Of a DNA stretch of 64,000 nucleotides, positions 1 to 8,629 are shown piece by piece (the stretch's first letter is position 1; each line of letters begins with the position of its first letter). A program made the translations under genes and the position numbers. Source of the stretch: RHKX01 sp046330285 (GTDB lineage: Bacteria > Actinomycetota > Thermoleophilia > Solirubrobacterales > 70-9); NCBI GenBank assembly GCA_046330285.1, contig JAXLSX010000012.1:1-64000 (forward strand), in the 5' to 3' direction. Below the pieces are notes generated by a model. The model had not been told where the DNA came from. It worked only from the letters and a program-made list of their open reading frames with translations, and searched no databases.

Positions 1-992
1 TCGCGGCGGCCTTCAGCGCCCTCGTCGGCCAGAAGCAGACCGCCCCGCTGAACTACCCCGAACGGCTCGGTCGCTGGCCCGCCGTCGCCGGCCTCGTGGG
101 GTTCATCTTCCTCGAGCTCGTCTGGGGTCAGACCGGCTTCGCCGCCTCCGGCGTCACCCCGCAGACCATCGCCACCGCCACGGTCGCGTACTCGCTGTAC
201 ACGTTCGTGGCGATGGGCCTGTTCGGGATCGAGCGCTGGACCGACCGCGGCGAGACCTTCACCCAGTACTTCGGGATGTTCGGCAGCCTCGCGATCTTCG
301 AGGTCCGCGACGGGCGCCTCGGAAGGCGGCCGCTGCTTGCAGGCACCACGACCTGGGCCGTTCCCGCCGGTTCGCTCGCGCTCGTCCTCACCGCGATCGG
401 CGCGACGACCTTCGACGGCGCCCAGGAGGGCGTGCTCAAGGACGCGATCAGCTCGACCTTCCAGACCTTCTCCGACGCCGGCCTCTCCCCGGTGACCGCC
501 CTGCGGGTGACGAACACGCTCTACCTCGCGGGGACGCTCGCCGCGGTCGCCGCGATCTTCTGGGGCGGCATCTACGGCATGCGGATCGTCGATGGCAAGC
601 GCTCCGCGCTCGAGCTCGGGCGGAAGTTCGCGCACGCGTTCATCCCGATCGCGCTGGCGTATCTCGTCGCCCACTACTTCAGCCTCGTCGTCTACCAGGA
701 GCAGGCCCAGTTCACTTTCCTGCTCTCCGACCCCTTCGGCGACGGCTCGAACTGGTTCGGGACCGCGGGCTCGGGCATCAACTACGGCCTCGTCGGGGCG
801 ACGGCCATCTGGTACGTGCAGTTCGGGTCGATCGTCGTCGGCCACGTGATCGCGCTGGCGCTCGGTCACGACCGCGCGCTGTCGCTCTGGAAGGACCCGC
901 GCACCGCCGCCTACTCGCAGGTCTGGATGCTGGTCACGATGGTCTTCTTCAGCGTCCTCGGCCTCTACCTGCTGTCGCAGGCGAACGGATGA
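1..992 (+). CDS. Multi-pass integral membrane protein, 5' end missing (possible 'fenitrothion hydrolase'-labelled family)
   Basis: The frame is already open at base 3 and runs to TGA at 990-992, so the gene enters from the left and only its last ~330 residues are seen. About seven hydrophobic segments follow one another, separated by short charged loops. The last ends close to the C-terminus (...LGLYLLSQANG). There is no ATP-binding or transporter signature motif that I recognise. Actinobacterial membrane proteins of this general look are often labelled 'fenitrothion hydrolase' in databases, but I recall that label rather than deriving it from catalytic residues, so I assign no function. A 43-residue membrane peptide gene starts 1 base after the stop and is probably co-transcribed. 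Confidence 0.7.
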   Translation, partial: AAAFSALVGQKQTAPLNYPERLGRWPAVAGLVGFIFLELVWGQTGFAASGVTPQTIATATVAYSLYTFVAMGLFGIERWTDRGETFTQYFGMFGSLAIFEVRDGRLGRRPLLAGTTTWAVPAGSLALVLTAIGATTFDGAQEGVLKDAISSTFQTFSDAGLSPVTALRVTNTLYLAGTLAAVAAIFWGGIYGMRIVDGKRSALELGRKFAHAFIPIALAYLVAHYFSLVVYQEQAQFTFLLSDPFGDGSNWFGTAGSGINYGLVGATAIWYVQFGSIVVGHVIALALGHDRALSLWKDPRTAAYSQVWMLVTMVFFSVLGLYLLSQANG

Positions 993-993
993 C

Positions 994-1125
994 GTGGCCG
1001 TCCCGGTCGCACACGCGGGCCACTGGCTGCCCTACGTGATCCCCGGAGCGATCGTGCTGGTCGCGGTGATCGTCGCCTCGGTCCGCGAGCGCCGGCGCGC
1101 CGCGGGCGACGACTCCGTCGACTAG
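994..1125 (+). CDS. Tiny single-pass membrane protein (43 aa)
   Basis: GTG at 994 opens a 43-codon frame ending in TAG at 1123-1125, one base downstream of the preceding membrane-protein stop. The product has a short N-terminus containing HWLPY, one hydrophobic segment (GAIVLVAVIVASV) and a basic tail (RERRRAA), a positive-inside topology. The spacing suggests translation coupled to the upstream gene and possibly an accessory subunit of that membrane protein. It is too short for a family assignment. Its stop shares the bases CTAG with the convergent lipoprotein gene. Confidence 0.5.
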   Translation: MAVPVAHAGHWLPYVIPGAIVLVAVIVASVRERRRAAGDDSVD

Positions 1126-1547
1126 CCGTCCGATGCCAGCGCCGAGACGGCCCCGCTGACGCGGGCGCGGTCCGACGCCGCCATGCCCTCGAACCGGAGG
1201 ACGACGTTCGCGGCCCGGAAGCACGTCAGGTCGGCTGAGCTCTCGCAGTGGTCGAACTCGTCGCCGGCGCTGGTCGCATCGCCCGCGACGACCATCGTGC
1301 CGCTGCTGTCTCCGCTCTGGAGCTGCGGGTTCGGGTCGTCTCCGGCCGGGGCGGCGAACCTGACCGAGTAGACCGGCTCGTCGGCGGGCGTCGTCGTTAT
1401 CTGCTCGCCCAGCGCGAGCTCGGCGCCCTCCGCGTTGGCGGAGTCGACGAACTCGTCGGCGCTGAAATCCTTCTCACCGCCGCATCCGAACGCGAGCGCC
1501 GTGGCCGCGGCCACGATCGCCGCCGCCGCGCCCAGACGCGCCGGCAT
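1122..1547 (-). CDS. Small lipoprotein at the end of the rieske-sufBD operon (141 aa)
   Basis: ATG at 1547 is followed by a type II signal peptide with the lipobox LAFGC (cysteine near residue 22). The mature part is about 120 residues, acidic and Ser/Asp/Ala-rich, with two further cysteines (HCESS and LTCFRA) that could form a disulfide outside the membrane. It starts 3 bases after the sufD stop, so it is almost certainly translated from the suf transcript. I recognise no family and see no iron-binding motif. A role in envelope metal or redox homeostasis would be a guess from context only. Confidence 0.7.
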   Translation of the reverse strand: MPARLGAAAAIVAAATALAFGCGGEKDFSADEFVDSANAEGAELALGEQITTTPADEPVYSVRFAAPAGDDPNPQLQSGDSSGTMVVAGDATSAGDEFDHCESSADLTCFRAANVVLRFEGMAASDRARVSGAVSALASDG

Positions 1548-1550
1548 CGC

Positions 1551-2831
1551 TCAGGCGAGCAGCTCGGCGAGCCGGGACTCGAGCGCGTCCGCGAGGGCGT
1601 CGGCGACCGCTCCCTCGGGCACCCGCTCGACGAGCTCGGCGAGGAATCCGCCGACGATCAGCTCGCTCGCCTGCTCGCGGCCGAGGCCGCGGGAGGTCAG
1701 GTAGAAGAGCTGCTCGGGATCGACCTGGGCGACCGCGGCGGCGTGGGTGCAGGCGACGTCGTCGGCCTCGATCTGCAGACCCGGGATCGCGTCCGCGTGG
1801 GCGCGAGGGGAGAGGATCAGGTTGCGGCAGTCCTGGAACGCGTCGGTCCGCTGGGCGCCCTTGTCGACGTTGATCATCCCGCGCCAGACTGCGGTCGAGC
1901 GACCGTCGAGGACGCCCCGGAACGCGAGGTCGGAGGTCGTGTCCTCGGCTGCGTGCTCCTGGGTGGTGTCGTAGTCGAGGTGCTGGCGGCCGTTGCTGAC
2001 GTAGGCGCCGGTGACCCGCGCGCCGGCGCCGCGTCCGGTCAGCTTCGTCTCCATCCGGACCTTGCCGTTGGCGGAGCCGAAGCCGAGGGCGACCCATTCG
2101 AGATGGCCGTCGCGGGCGACCTCGGCGCGCTGGCTGGCGAACACCCACGATTTCTCGGAGAGGTCCTGGCCGCAGACGTAGCGGAGGTTGGCTCCCTCGC
2201 CGACGATCACCTCGGTGACGCCGTTGAAGAGCCCCTCGCCGGCGTCGTCGGCGGAGACGTAGCGCTCCCAGACCTCGGCCTCGGCGCCCTCCTCGAGGAC
2301 GATCAGCGTCCGCCAGTTCAGCGTCCGTCCTGACGCCTGCTGGATCGCCGTCAGCGCGATCGGGTGCTCGGGGCGGGCGTTGCGCGGCACGTAGACGAGG
2401 GCGCCACCGACCCAGCCGGCCTCGTTGATCGCGACGAACGGATCGTTGCCGGTGGGAACGATGGTCCCGACGCGGTCGGCGACGAGGTCGGGAAAGCGCT
2501 CGGCGGCGGCGGCCAGGCTCATCACGGTGACGCCGTCGGGGCCGGTGTCCCCAGTGGGCTCGCCGAAATCGGTGCTCGAGAAGGCGTCGACCTGCGTCAG
2601 GCCCGCCGAGCCCTCGGGAACGGTCAGCCGGCTCGCGAGCCCGTCGGCCGCGGCGAGGTCGCCGCCCTCGGCCGGCCCGTAGGCGGCGAGGTCGAGCTTG
2701 GCGAGGTCGGTGAACTCCCAGCCGCGCGTCTTCGGCCCCGGAAGCGCCAGCTCCCGGGCCGCCTCGATCGCCTGCTCGCGCCGCTCGGCGAGCCACGTGG
2801 GCTCGGCCGCCTGAGCGGCCGCGCTAGCCAA
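1551..2831 (-). CDS. sufD: Fe-S cluster assembly protein SufD
   Basis: SufD pairs with SufB and SufC to form the SufBCD scaffold that builds Fe-S clusters in the cytosol. The 426-residue product has the SufD core: a WEFTDLAKLDL segment near the N-terminus, a right-handed beta-helix middle, and the C-terminal DVACTHAAAVAQVDPEQLFYL block containing the conserved histidine. I chose TTG at 2831, which overlaps the end of sufB by 8 bases and yields a start at LASAAAQAAEP. A longer frame back to 2879 would lie wholly inside sufB. Gene order is rieske-sufB-sufD-lipoprotein. Confidence 0.92.
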   Translation of the reverse strand: MASAAAQAAEPTWLAERREQAIEAARELALPGPKTRGWEFTDLAKLDLAAYGPAEGGDLAAADGLASRLTVPEGSAGLTQVDAFSSTDFGEPTGDTGPDGVTVMSLAAAAERFPDLVADRVGTIVPTGNDPFVAINEAGWVGGALVYVPRNARPEHPIALTAIQQASGRTLNWRTLIVLEEGAEAEVWERYVSADDAGEGLFNGVTEVIVGEGANLRYVCGQDLSEKSWVFASQRAEVARDGHLEWVALGFGSANGKVRMETKLTGRGAGARVTGAYVSNGRQHLDYDTTQEHAAEDTTSDLAFRGVLDGRSTAVWRGMINVDKGAQRTDAFQDCRNLILSPRAHADAIPGLQIEADDVACTHAAAVAQVDPEQLFYLTSRGLGREQASELIVGGFLAELVERVPEGAVADALADALESRLAELLA

Positions 2832-4278
2832 TCGAGCCCTCCATCTGCAGCTCGATGAGCCGGTTGAGCTCGACCGCATACTCCATCGGCAGCTCCTTGA
2901 CGACCGGCTCGATGAAGCCGTTGACGATCATCTTCGAGGCCTCTTCCTCGTCGAGCCCGCGGGACTGCAGGTAGAAGAGCTGCTCCTCGCCGATCTTCGA
3001 GACCGAGGCCTCGTGACCGACGTTGGCGTCGTTCTCGTCGATCCTGATCGTCGGGTATGTGTCCGAGCGCGACTCGGGGTCGAGCAGCAGTGCGTCGCAG
3101 ACGACCTTCGAGCGGGCCTCGGTCGCGCCCTTGGCGACCTCGAGCAGCCCGCGGTAGGTCGAGCGCCCACCGTCCTTGCTGATCGACTTCGAGAAGATCG
3201 ACGATGTCGTCTTCGGCGCCGCGTGGATGATCTTGCCGCCGGCGTCCTGGTGCTGGCCGGCACCGGCGAACGCGATCGAGAGGATCTCGCCGTGGGCGCG
3301 CTCGCCCGTCAGGTAGATCGACGGGTACTTCATCGTGATCTTCGACCCGAGGTTGCAGTCGACCCACTCGACGGTAGCGTCGGCCTCGGCGCGGGCGCGC
3401 TTGGTCACGAGGTTGTAGACGTTCTGCGACCAGTTCTGGACGGTCGTGTAGCGGATCCGCGCCCCGGGGCGGGCGATCAGCTCGACGACGGCGGAGTGCA
3501 GCGAGTCGGTCGAGTAGACCGGCGCCGTGCAGCCCTCGATGTAGTGCACGTCGGAGCCCTCGTCGGCGATGATCAGCGTCCGCTCGAACTGGCCCATGTT
3601 CTCGGTGTTGATCCGGAAGTAGGCCTGCAGCGGCATCTCGACCTTGACGCCGGGGGGGACGTAGACGAACGAGCCGCCCGACCAGACGGCCGAGTTCAGC
3701 GCGGCGAGCATGTTGTCGTTGGCCGGGATGATCGATGCGAAGTGCTCGCGGACCATGTCCTCGTGCTCGCGCAGGCCCGTGTCCATGTCGAGGAACTGGA
3801 CGCCCTGCTCCTCGAGGTCCTTGCGGACCTGGTGGTAGACGACCTCGGACTCGTACTGGGCGCCGACGCCGGCGAGGAAGTTCCGCTCGGCCTCGGGGAT
3901 GCCGAGCTTGTCGAAGGTGTTCTTGATGTCGTCGGGGACGTCCTCCCAGCTCCGCTCGGCCTTCTCGGAGGCGCGGACGAAGTAGTGGATGTCGTCGAAG
4001 TCGATCTGGTTCAGGTTCGCGCCCCACTGCGGGATCGGGCGCTCGAGGAAGTGGTCGAGCGCCTTCAGCCGGAACTCGCGCATCCACTGCGGCTCGTTCT
4101 TGTACTCGGAGATGTCCTCGACGAGCTGGCGGCTCAGGCCCTTCGGGGCCTTGTAGACGTAGCCGGTCTCGGGATCGTTGAAGCCGAACTTCGTCTTGTA
4201 GTCCTGGTTGATGTCCTTGATCGCCTCACGCTCGGCCTGCTTGGGGTCGATCGTCGCGGTCTCGGGTGGCGGGTTCAT
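2824..4278 (-). CDS. sufB: Fe-S cluster assembly protein SufB
   Basis: SufB is the cluster-bearing scaffold subunit. The 484-residue product is a close full-length match to the family. It shows the FNDPETGYVYKAPKGLS N-terminal region, the long beta-helix, the conserved cysteine in SKVVCDALL (about residue 394) and the C-terminal HEASVSKIGEEQLFYLQSRG block. ATG at 4278 gives the natural start MNPPPETATID and lies 1 base after the ferredoxin stop. An upstream in-frame start at 4308 would overlap the ferredoxin gene and is unlikely. It is translated with sufD, with an 8-base overlap. Confidence 0.95.
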   Translation of the reverse strand: MNPPPETATIDPKQAEREAIKDINQDYKTKFGFNDPETGYVYKAPKGLSRQLVEDISEYKNEPQWMREFRLKALDHFLERPIPQWGANLNQIDFDDIHYFVRASEKAERSWEDVPDDIKNTFDKLGIPEAERNFLAGVGAQYESEVVYHQVRKDLEEQGVQFLDMDTGLREHEDMVREHFASIIPANDNMLAALNSAVWSGGSFVYVPPGVKVEMPLQAYFRINTENMGQFERTLIIADEGSDVHYIEGCTAPVYSTDSLHSAVVELIARPGARIRYTTVQNWSQNVYNLVTKRARAEADATVEWVDCNLGSKITMKYPSIYLTGERAHGEILSIAFAGAGQHQDAGGKIIHAAPKTTSSIFSKSISKDGGRSTYRGLLEVAKGATEARSKVVCDALLLDPESRSDTYPTIRIDENDANVGHEASVSKIGEEQLFYLQSRGLDEEEASKMIVNGFIEPVVKELPMEYAVELNRLIELQMEGSIG

Positions 4279-4279
4279 C

Positions 4280-4597
4280 TCAGTCAACCTCCAGCTTGAT
4301 TTGCCCATCCTCTGCCCGGACCGGGAAGGTCTCGACCGGCGCGAAGGCGGGAAGGGTCTTGGGGCGGCCGGTCTTCAGGTCGAAGAGCGAGCCGTGCCGC
4401 GGGCATTCAACGGTACAGGCACCGGCGTCGAACTCCCCCTCGGCGAGGGGACCGTCGTCGTGCGAGCAGCGATCCTCGATCGCGAGCAGCTCGCCGCCGC
4501 AGTTGAAGACGCCGATCTCGATCCCGTCGACCTCGACGATCTTCTTCGCCCCCTCGGGGAGCTCTTCGACTGTGCACACGGTGTGGTCTGTCATCAA
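4280..4597 (-). CDS. Rieske-type [2Fe-2S] ferredoxin of the SUF operon
   Basis: This 105-residue protein carries a complete Rieske motif: Cys44-x-His46 (CSH) and Cys65-x2-His68 (CPRH), which ligate a [2Fe-2S] cluster. It is a stand-alone 'non-heme iron oxygenase ferredoxin subunit' type. It is the first gene of the rieske-sufB-sufD-lipoprotein operon, with a 1-base gap to sufB. Rieske ferredoxins within SUF operons are known in actinobacteria and are thought to donate electrons during assembly. ATG at 4597 is immediately followed by a second ATG at 4594, and AGTAGGGA precedes it as a ribosome site. Confidence 0.92.
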   Translation of the reverse strand: MMTDHTVCTVEELPEGAKKIVEVDGIEIGVFNCGGELLAIEDRCSHDDGPLAEGEFDAGACTVECPRHGSLFDLKTGRPKTLPAFAPVETFPVRAEDGQIKLEVD

Positions 4598-4616
4598 TCC
4601 CTACTTTGAGAGTCGG

Positions 4617-4622
4617 ATTTTA
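4617..4622 (-). promoter_or_regulatory. Putative -10 of the rieske-sufBD operon
   Basis: On the minus strand TAAAAT lies 19 bases before the ferredoxin ATG. It is the best sigma-70-like -10 in the 78-base gap facing the glycosyltransferase gene. The initially transcribed region holds ACTCTCAAAGT (4603-4613), an imperfect inverted repeat loosely like the element in front of the rhodanese-MoeB gene and cysM. Confidence 0.45.
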
Positions 4623-4675
4623 GCGGGCACCCGGCGGCGGGCCGGCGCGGGAAGCGCGAGGATGGCGCGACGAGC

Positions 4676-6013
4676 ATGAAACGAGCCGAGATCGAAATCG
4701 TCGGCGGCGCGGGGGAGATCGCGACCGCCCCGCCCGACCCGATCAGAGTCGGCGCCGGAACGGCCTTCTGGGTCGGCGGCACGCTGGAGGCCGCGACCGA
4801 CCCCGCGGGCGTCCGGATCCGGGCCCGCGGACTCGAGTTCCCCCTCGACGCCGACTCGATGCCGGAGGAACGCAGCTACGACCGCGGCGCGCTCTGGTGG
4901 AGCCTCCTGACCGTTCCCGGCTCGTCCGAGCCGGCCGCCGCCGATCCTCCGTCCCCCGAGCCGGCCGCGGGCTCGGCGCCGATCGCGATCTGCATGGCCA
5001 CCTACGAGCCGGAGCCCGGCCGCCTTCGCACCCAGCTCGACTCGATCCGGGCGCAGACCCGGACGGACTGGGTCTGCGTGATCAGCGACGACTGCTCCTC
5101 GTCCGAGGCGTTCGCGACCCTCGAGCGCGCGGTCGGCGGCGACCCGAGGTTCGTCGTCGACCGCTCCCCCGAGCGGCTCGGCTTCCTCCGCAACTTCGAG
5201 CGGGCGATCTGCCTGGCGCCGTCGTCGGCATCGCTGATCGCCCTCGCCGACCAGGACGACTGCTGGCATCCGGACAAGCTCGAGGTGCTCGCCTCGGCGC
5301 TCGATGCGTCACCGGGATCGCTGCTCGCCTACAGCGACGTCCGGATCGCCGACGCCGGCGGCCGGGTCCTCTCCGACACCTACTTCTTCGAGCGCCGGAA
5401 CAACTTCCGGAGCATGGCCTCGATGCTGATCACCAACAACGTCACCGGCGCCGCCTCGATGTTCCGGCGCGAGCTGCTCGCGGTTGCGCTCCCGTTCCCG
5501 CCGGGAGGCACCGGCCAGGAGCTCTACCACGACCACTGGCTCGCGCTATGCGCGATGGCGACGGCTCCGCTCGCCTACGTCGACCGCCCGACCCACGACT
5601 ACGTCCGCCACGGAGAATCGGTCACGGTGAGCGAGGCGGAGGGACACTGGGTGGCGCCGCCGAAGGGTCCGCTCGGGGCGGTCGCCATGCGGGCCCGGCG
5701 CGCCGCGCGCCGCTTCCGCCTCGCCGCTCGCAGCCCGGGCTGGCGCTCGGCCTACGTCGGGCGCTACATGCTGATCCTCCAGCTCGGCACCATTCTCCGG
5801 CTTCGCCTCGGCGCCCGGATCCTGCCCGAGCATCGCCGCGACATCGACCGCCTGATGGTCGCCGAGAGCTCACCGCGAGCCGCGCTCTGGCTGCTCGCCC
5901 GCTCGTTCCGCCCCTGGATCGGCCGCAACGACACCCTCTCGCGCGAGCGGGTCGTCTTCGGCGGAATCATCTGGAGAAAGCTCGCCGGGCGGCGGGCAAG
6001 CCATAAACGCTGA
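4676..6013 (+). CDS. Family 2 glycosyltransferase with an extra N-terminal domain
   Basis: The 445-residue product has a GT-A fold starting near residue 100 (IAICMATYEPEPGRL). It contains the nucleotide-sugar aspartates in ISDDCSSSEA and the metal-binding stretch ALADQDDCWHPDKL, and a C-terminal basic, partly amphipathic region. The first ~85 residues form a separate domain rich in Val/Ile/Gly, possibly a beta-sandwich, joined by a Pro/Ala/Glu linker. It probably adds a sugar to a surface glycan. It stands on the plus strand between the two halves of the suf locus and is convergent with sufU, so it interrupts an otherwise coherent cluster. Confidence 0.85.
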   Translation: MKRAEIEIVGGAGEIATAPPDPIRVGAGTAFWVGGTLEAATDPAGVRIRARGLEFPLDADSMPEERSYDRGALWWSLLTVPGSSEPAAADPPSPEPAAGSAPIAICMATYEPEPGRLRTQLDSIRAQTRTDWVCVISDDCSSSEAFATLERAVGGDPRFVVDRSPERLGFLRNFERAICLAPSSASLIALADQDDCWHPDKLEVLASALDASPGSLLAYSDVRIADAGGRVLSDTYFFERRNNFRSMASMLITNNVTGAASMFRRELLAVALPFPPGGTGQELYHDHWLALCAMATAPLAYVDRPTHDYVRHGESVTVSEAEGHWVAPPKGPLGAVAMRARRAARRFRLAARSPGWRSAYVGRYMLILQLGTILRLRLGARILPEHRRDIDRLMVAESSPRAALWLLARSFRPWIGRNDTLSRERVVFGGIIWRKLAGRRASHKR

Positions 6014-6018
6014 CTCGC

Positions 6019-6068
6019 GGTCAACTTTCAATTACGTGCCCTATGGAGGTGGTTTCTGACAGTTGACC
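6019..6068. repeat. 8-bp inverted repeat between the glycosyltransferase and sufU
   Basis: GGTCAACT (6019-6026) is exactly complementary to AGTTGACC (6061-6068). The 34-base spacer is AT-richer than its surroundings. The repeat lies between convergent genes, so it could be a long-loop bidirectional terminator or a pair of protein sites. There is no T-tract. Confidence 0.35.
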
Positions 6069-6107
6069 TGGGGTCGACGCTCGGCTCGCCGTCCGGCCGC
6101 GAACGGC

Positions 6108-6533
6108 CTAGAGCTCGCCGGCCTGAGCGGGATCCCCGTCGACCCCCTCGTCCTCCCAATCGGCGGGCTCGCCGAGACTGGCGGACTTGACGACCTTGAG
6201 GCCGAGCATCGCGCACTTCATCCTCGTCGCGGAGATCTCGATTCCGAGCAGGTCGAGGACCGTCTCCTTCGGCAGGCGCAGGAGCTCCTCGCGGGTCATG
6301 CCGATCAACTCGTCGGTGAGCAGCGAGGTCGCCGCGGTCGAGATCGCGCAGCCCTGGCCCTCGAATGAGATCTCGGCGACCCTCCCCTCGTCGTCGAGCT
6401 TGATGAAGACGTGCTGCTCGTCGCCGCAGAACGGGTTCGTGTCCTCGTAGTCGAGGTCGAAGGAGTCGAGCCTGCCGAAGTTGTGCGGCCGCTTGTAGTG
6501 CTCGAGGATCTGGTCCCGATAGAGCTCGTCCAC
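6108..6533 (-). CDS. sufU: SufU-type Fe-S scaffold / zinc-dependent sulfur-transfer protein
   Basis: SufU accepts persulfide sulfur from SufS and passes it to SufBCD. The 141-residue protein has the three conserved cysteines in their usual settings: Cys36 in NPFCGDE (with Asp38), Cys62 in GQGCAIS and Cys107 in RMKCAML. These, with the Asp, bind zinc in characterised Gram-positive SufU. It begins 3 bases after the sufS stop, so the two are translationally linked. The acidic C-terminal tail (DWEDEGVDGD) is unremarkable. Confidence 0.93.
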   Translation of the reverse strand: MDELYRDQILEHYKRPHNFGRLDSFDLDYEDTNPFCGDEQHVFIKLDDEGRVAEISFEGQGCAISTAATSLLTDELIGMTREELLRLPKETVLDLLGIEISATRMKCAMLGLKVVKSASLGEPADWEDEGVDGDPAQAGEL

Positions 6534-6536
6534 GGT

Positions 6537-7802
6537 TCAGACTCCGAAGACGCGCTTGGCGTCGTCGATCGCCTCGGCGAGCCGATCGATCTCCTCGCGC
6601 GTGGTGTAGATGCCGAAGCTCGCGCGGGCGGTAGCGGGGACCCCGAGGCGCTGCATCAGCGGCTGGGCGCAGTGATGGCCGGCGCGGACGGCGACGCCGT
6701 GACGGTCGAGGATCTCGGCGATGTCGTGGGGGTGGATGCCCTCGACCGCGAACGACACCGGGCCGATCCGCTCGGGCGATGCCGGGGGGCCGAAGACCGA
6801 CAGGCCGGCGATCGCGGTCAGCCGCTCCATCGCGTAGGCGGTGATCTCCCGTTCGTGGACTAGCACGCGGTCCATCCCCGCAGCGTCGAGCCAGCGCAGC
6901 GCCGCCGCCATTCCGATCGCCTGGGCGATCGCCGGGGTACCCGCCTCGAACTTGGCGGGCGGGTCGGCGTAGGTCGTCCCCTCCTTGGTGACCTTGCGGA
7001 TCATCGAGCCCCCGCCGAGGAAGGGCGGCATCTCGCGGAGCAGGTCGAGCCGGGCCCAGAGCGCACCGATCCCGGTCGGGCCGTAGGCCTTGTGTCCGGT
7101 GACGGCGTAGAAGTCGACGCCGAGCGCGGCGACATCGACACCGAGCTTCGGCATCGACTGCGCGCCGTCGACGAGGATCAGCGCCCCGGCGTCGTGCGCC
7201 ATCGCGGCGATCTCCGCGATCGGGTTGAGCGTGCCGAGCACGTTCGACAGATGAGTGATCGCCAGCAGCTTCGGGCTGCGCGCGAGCGCCGCCTCGAGCT
7301 CGGCGCTGATCAACTCGCCGTCGTCGTCGATCCCGACCCAGTCGATCTCGGCGCCGGTGGCCTCCGCGAGCTGCTGCCAGGGCACGATGTTCGAGTGGTG
7401 CTCCATCTCGGTGAGCACGATCCGGTCGCCGGGGCCGACGTTGGCGCCGCCCCAGGCGCGAGCCACGAGGTTGATCGCCTCGGTCGCGTTGCGGACGAAG
7501 ACGATCTCGCGCCGGTCGGTGGCGCCGAGGTGGTCGGCGACGGTCGCCCGCGCGCCCTCGTAGGCGTCGGTGGCCTCGGCCGAGAGCGTGTGCGAGCCGC
7601 GGTGGACGTTGGAGTGATGGCGGCGCTCGTAGCGATCGACGGCCTCGATCGAGGCCAGCACGCGCTGGGAGCTCGCGCCCGAGTCGAGGTAGACGAGCGG
7701 CTCGTCGCCGATCATCCGGCTCAGGGTCGGGAAGGCGGCCCGGATCCGCTCGAGGTCGAGCGCTTCCGGGGCCGCGGTGCGATCGGAGGCGACCGATGCC
7801 AT
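6537..7802 (-). CDS. sufS: Cysteine desulfurase SufS
   Basis: SufS is a PLP-dependent enzyme that takes sulfur from cysteine as a persulfide, giving alanine. The 421-residue product has the PLP lysine Lys238 in TGHKAYGPTGIG, the upstream cofactor-contact histidine region TEMEHHSNIV, and the catalytic Cys378 in RAGHHCAQP, the short-loop group II (SufS/CsdA) arrangement. It lies between sufC (19-base gap) and sufU (3-base gap). Its partner for sulfur transfer is the adjacent SufU. Confidence 0.95.
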   Translation of the reverse strand: MASVASDRTAAPEALDLERIRAAFPTLSRMIGDEPLVYLDSGASSQRVLASIEAVDRYERRHHSNVHRGSHTLSAEATDAYEGARATVADHLGATDRREIVFVRNATEAINLVARAWGGANVGPGDRIVLTEMEHHSNIVPWQQLAEATGAEIDWVGIDDDGELISAELEAALARSPKLLAITHLSNVLGTLNPIAEIAAMAHDAGALILVDGAQSMPKLGVDVAALGVDFYAVTGHKAYGPTGIGALWARLDLLREMPPFLGGGSMIRKVTKEGTTYADPPAKFEAGTPAIAQAIGMAAALRWLDAAGMDRVLVHEREITAYAMERLTAIAGLSVFGPPASPERIGPVSFAVEGIHPHDIAEILDRHGVAVRAGHHCAQPLMQRLGVPATARASFGIYTTREEIDRLAEAIDDAKRVFGV

Positions 7803-7821
7803 CTCGTCGCCGCGGCGGCGC

Positions 7822-8586
7822 TCAGGCGCCGGCCGCGACCTCCTCCTTGATCCAGCCGTAGCCCTTCTCCTCGAGCTCGCCGACGAGCTCGGGGCCGCCC
7901 TCCTTGACGATCCGGCCCTCGTACATGACGTGGACGCGATCGGGCTCGACCATGTGGAGGATCCGCTGGTAGTGGGTGATGATCAGGACGCCCATGTCGG
8001 GGCCCGCGAACCGGTTGACGCCCTCGGCGACGGTCCGCAGCGCGTCGATGTCGAGGCCGGAGTCGGTCTCGTCGAGGACCGCGATCTTCGGCTTCAGCAG
8101 CGCCATCTGCAGCATCTCCATCCGCTTCTTCTCGCCGCCGGAGAAGCCGTCGTTCAGGTAGCGGCTCGAGAAGTCGCGAGGGATGTCCATCATCTCCATC
8201 GCCTCCTGCGTCGTCCGGGCGAAGTCCTTGAGCTTGATCTCGGGCTCACCGGCCGCCTCGCGCTTGGCGTTGACGATCATCCGCAGGTACTTGGCGACGG
8301 TCACGCCGGGAACGGCGACGGGGTACTGGAAGGCCATGAAGAGCCCGGCGCGGGAGCGCTCGTCGGGGGAGGACTCGGTGACGTCCTCGCCGTCGAAGTC
8401 GATCGAGCCGTCGGTCACCTCGAGCGAGGGATGGCCCATGATCGAGTTCGCGAGGGTCGACTTGCCGGAGCCGTTCGGCCCCATCAGCGCGTGAACCTCG
8501 CCGCGGCTGACCTCCAGGTTCAGCCCCTTGAGGATCTCCTTGTCCTCCGCGGACACGTGCAGGTTCTTGATCTCGAGATCAGCCAA
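7822..8586 (-). CDS. sufC: Fe-S assembly ATPase SufC
   Basis: SufC is the ABC-type ATPase of the SufBCD complex. The 254-residue protein has Walker A GPNGSGKST (36-44), the Q-loop MAFQYPV (Gln87), the SufC-specific signature FSGGEKKRMEM (about 148-158) and Walker B IAVLDETDSGLD. It has no membrane partner domain, as expected. It follows the Rrf2 regulator gene by 43 bases and precedes sufS by 19, in the order rrf2-sufC-sufS-sufU. In this genome it is separated from sufB and sufD by the plus-strand glycosyltransferase. Confidence 0.95.
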   Translation of the reverse strand: MADLEIKNLHVSAEDKEILKGLNLEVSRGEVHALMGPNGSGKSTLANSIMGHPSLEVTDGSIDFDGEDVTESSPDERSRAGLFMAFQYPVAVPGVTVAKYLRMIVNAKREAAGEPEIKLKDFARTTQEAMEMMDIPRDFSSRYLNDGFSGGEKKRMEMLQMALLKPKIAVLDETDSGLDIDALRTVAEGVNRFAGPDMGVLIITHYQRILHMVEPDRVHVMYEGRIVKEGGPELVGELEEKGYGWIKEEVAAGA

Positions 8587-8629
8587 TTCGACTCCAGTTC
8601 TCAGTTCGTTTCGGGATTGCGCGGGACGC

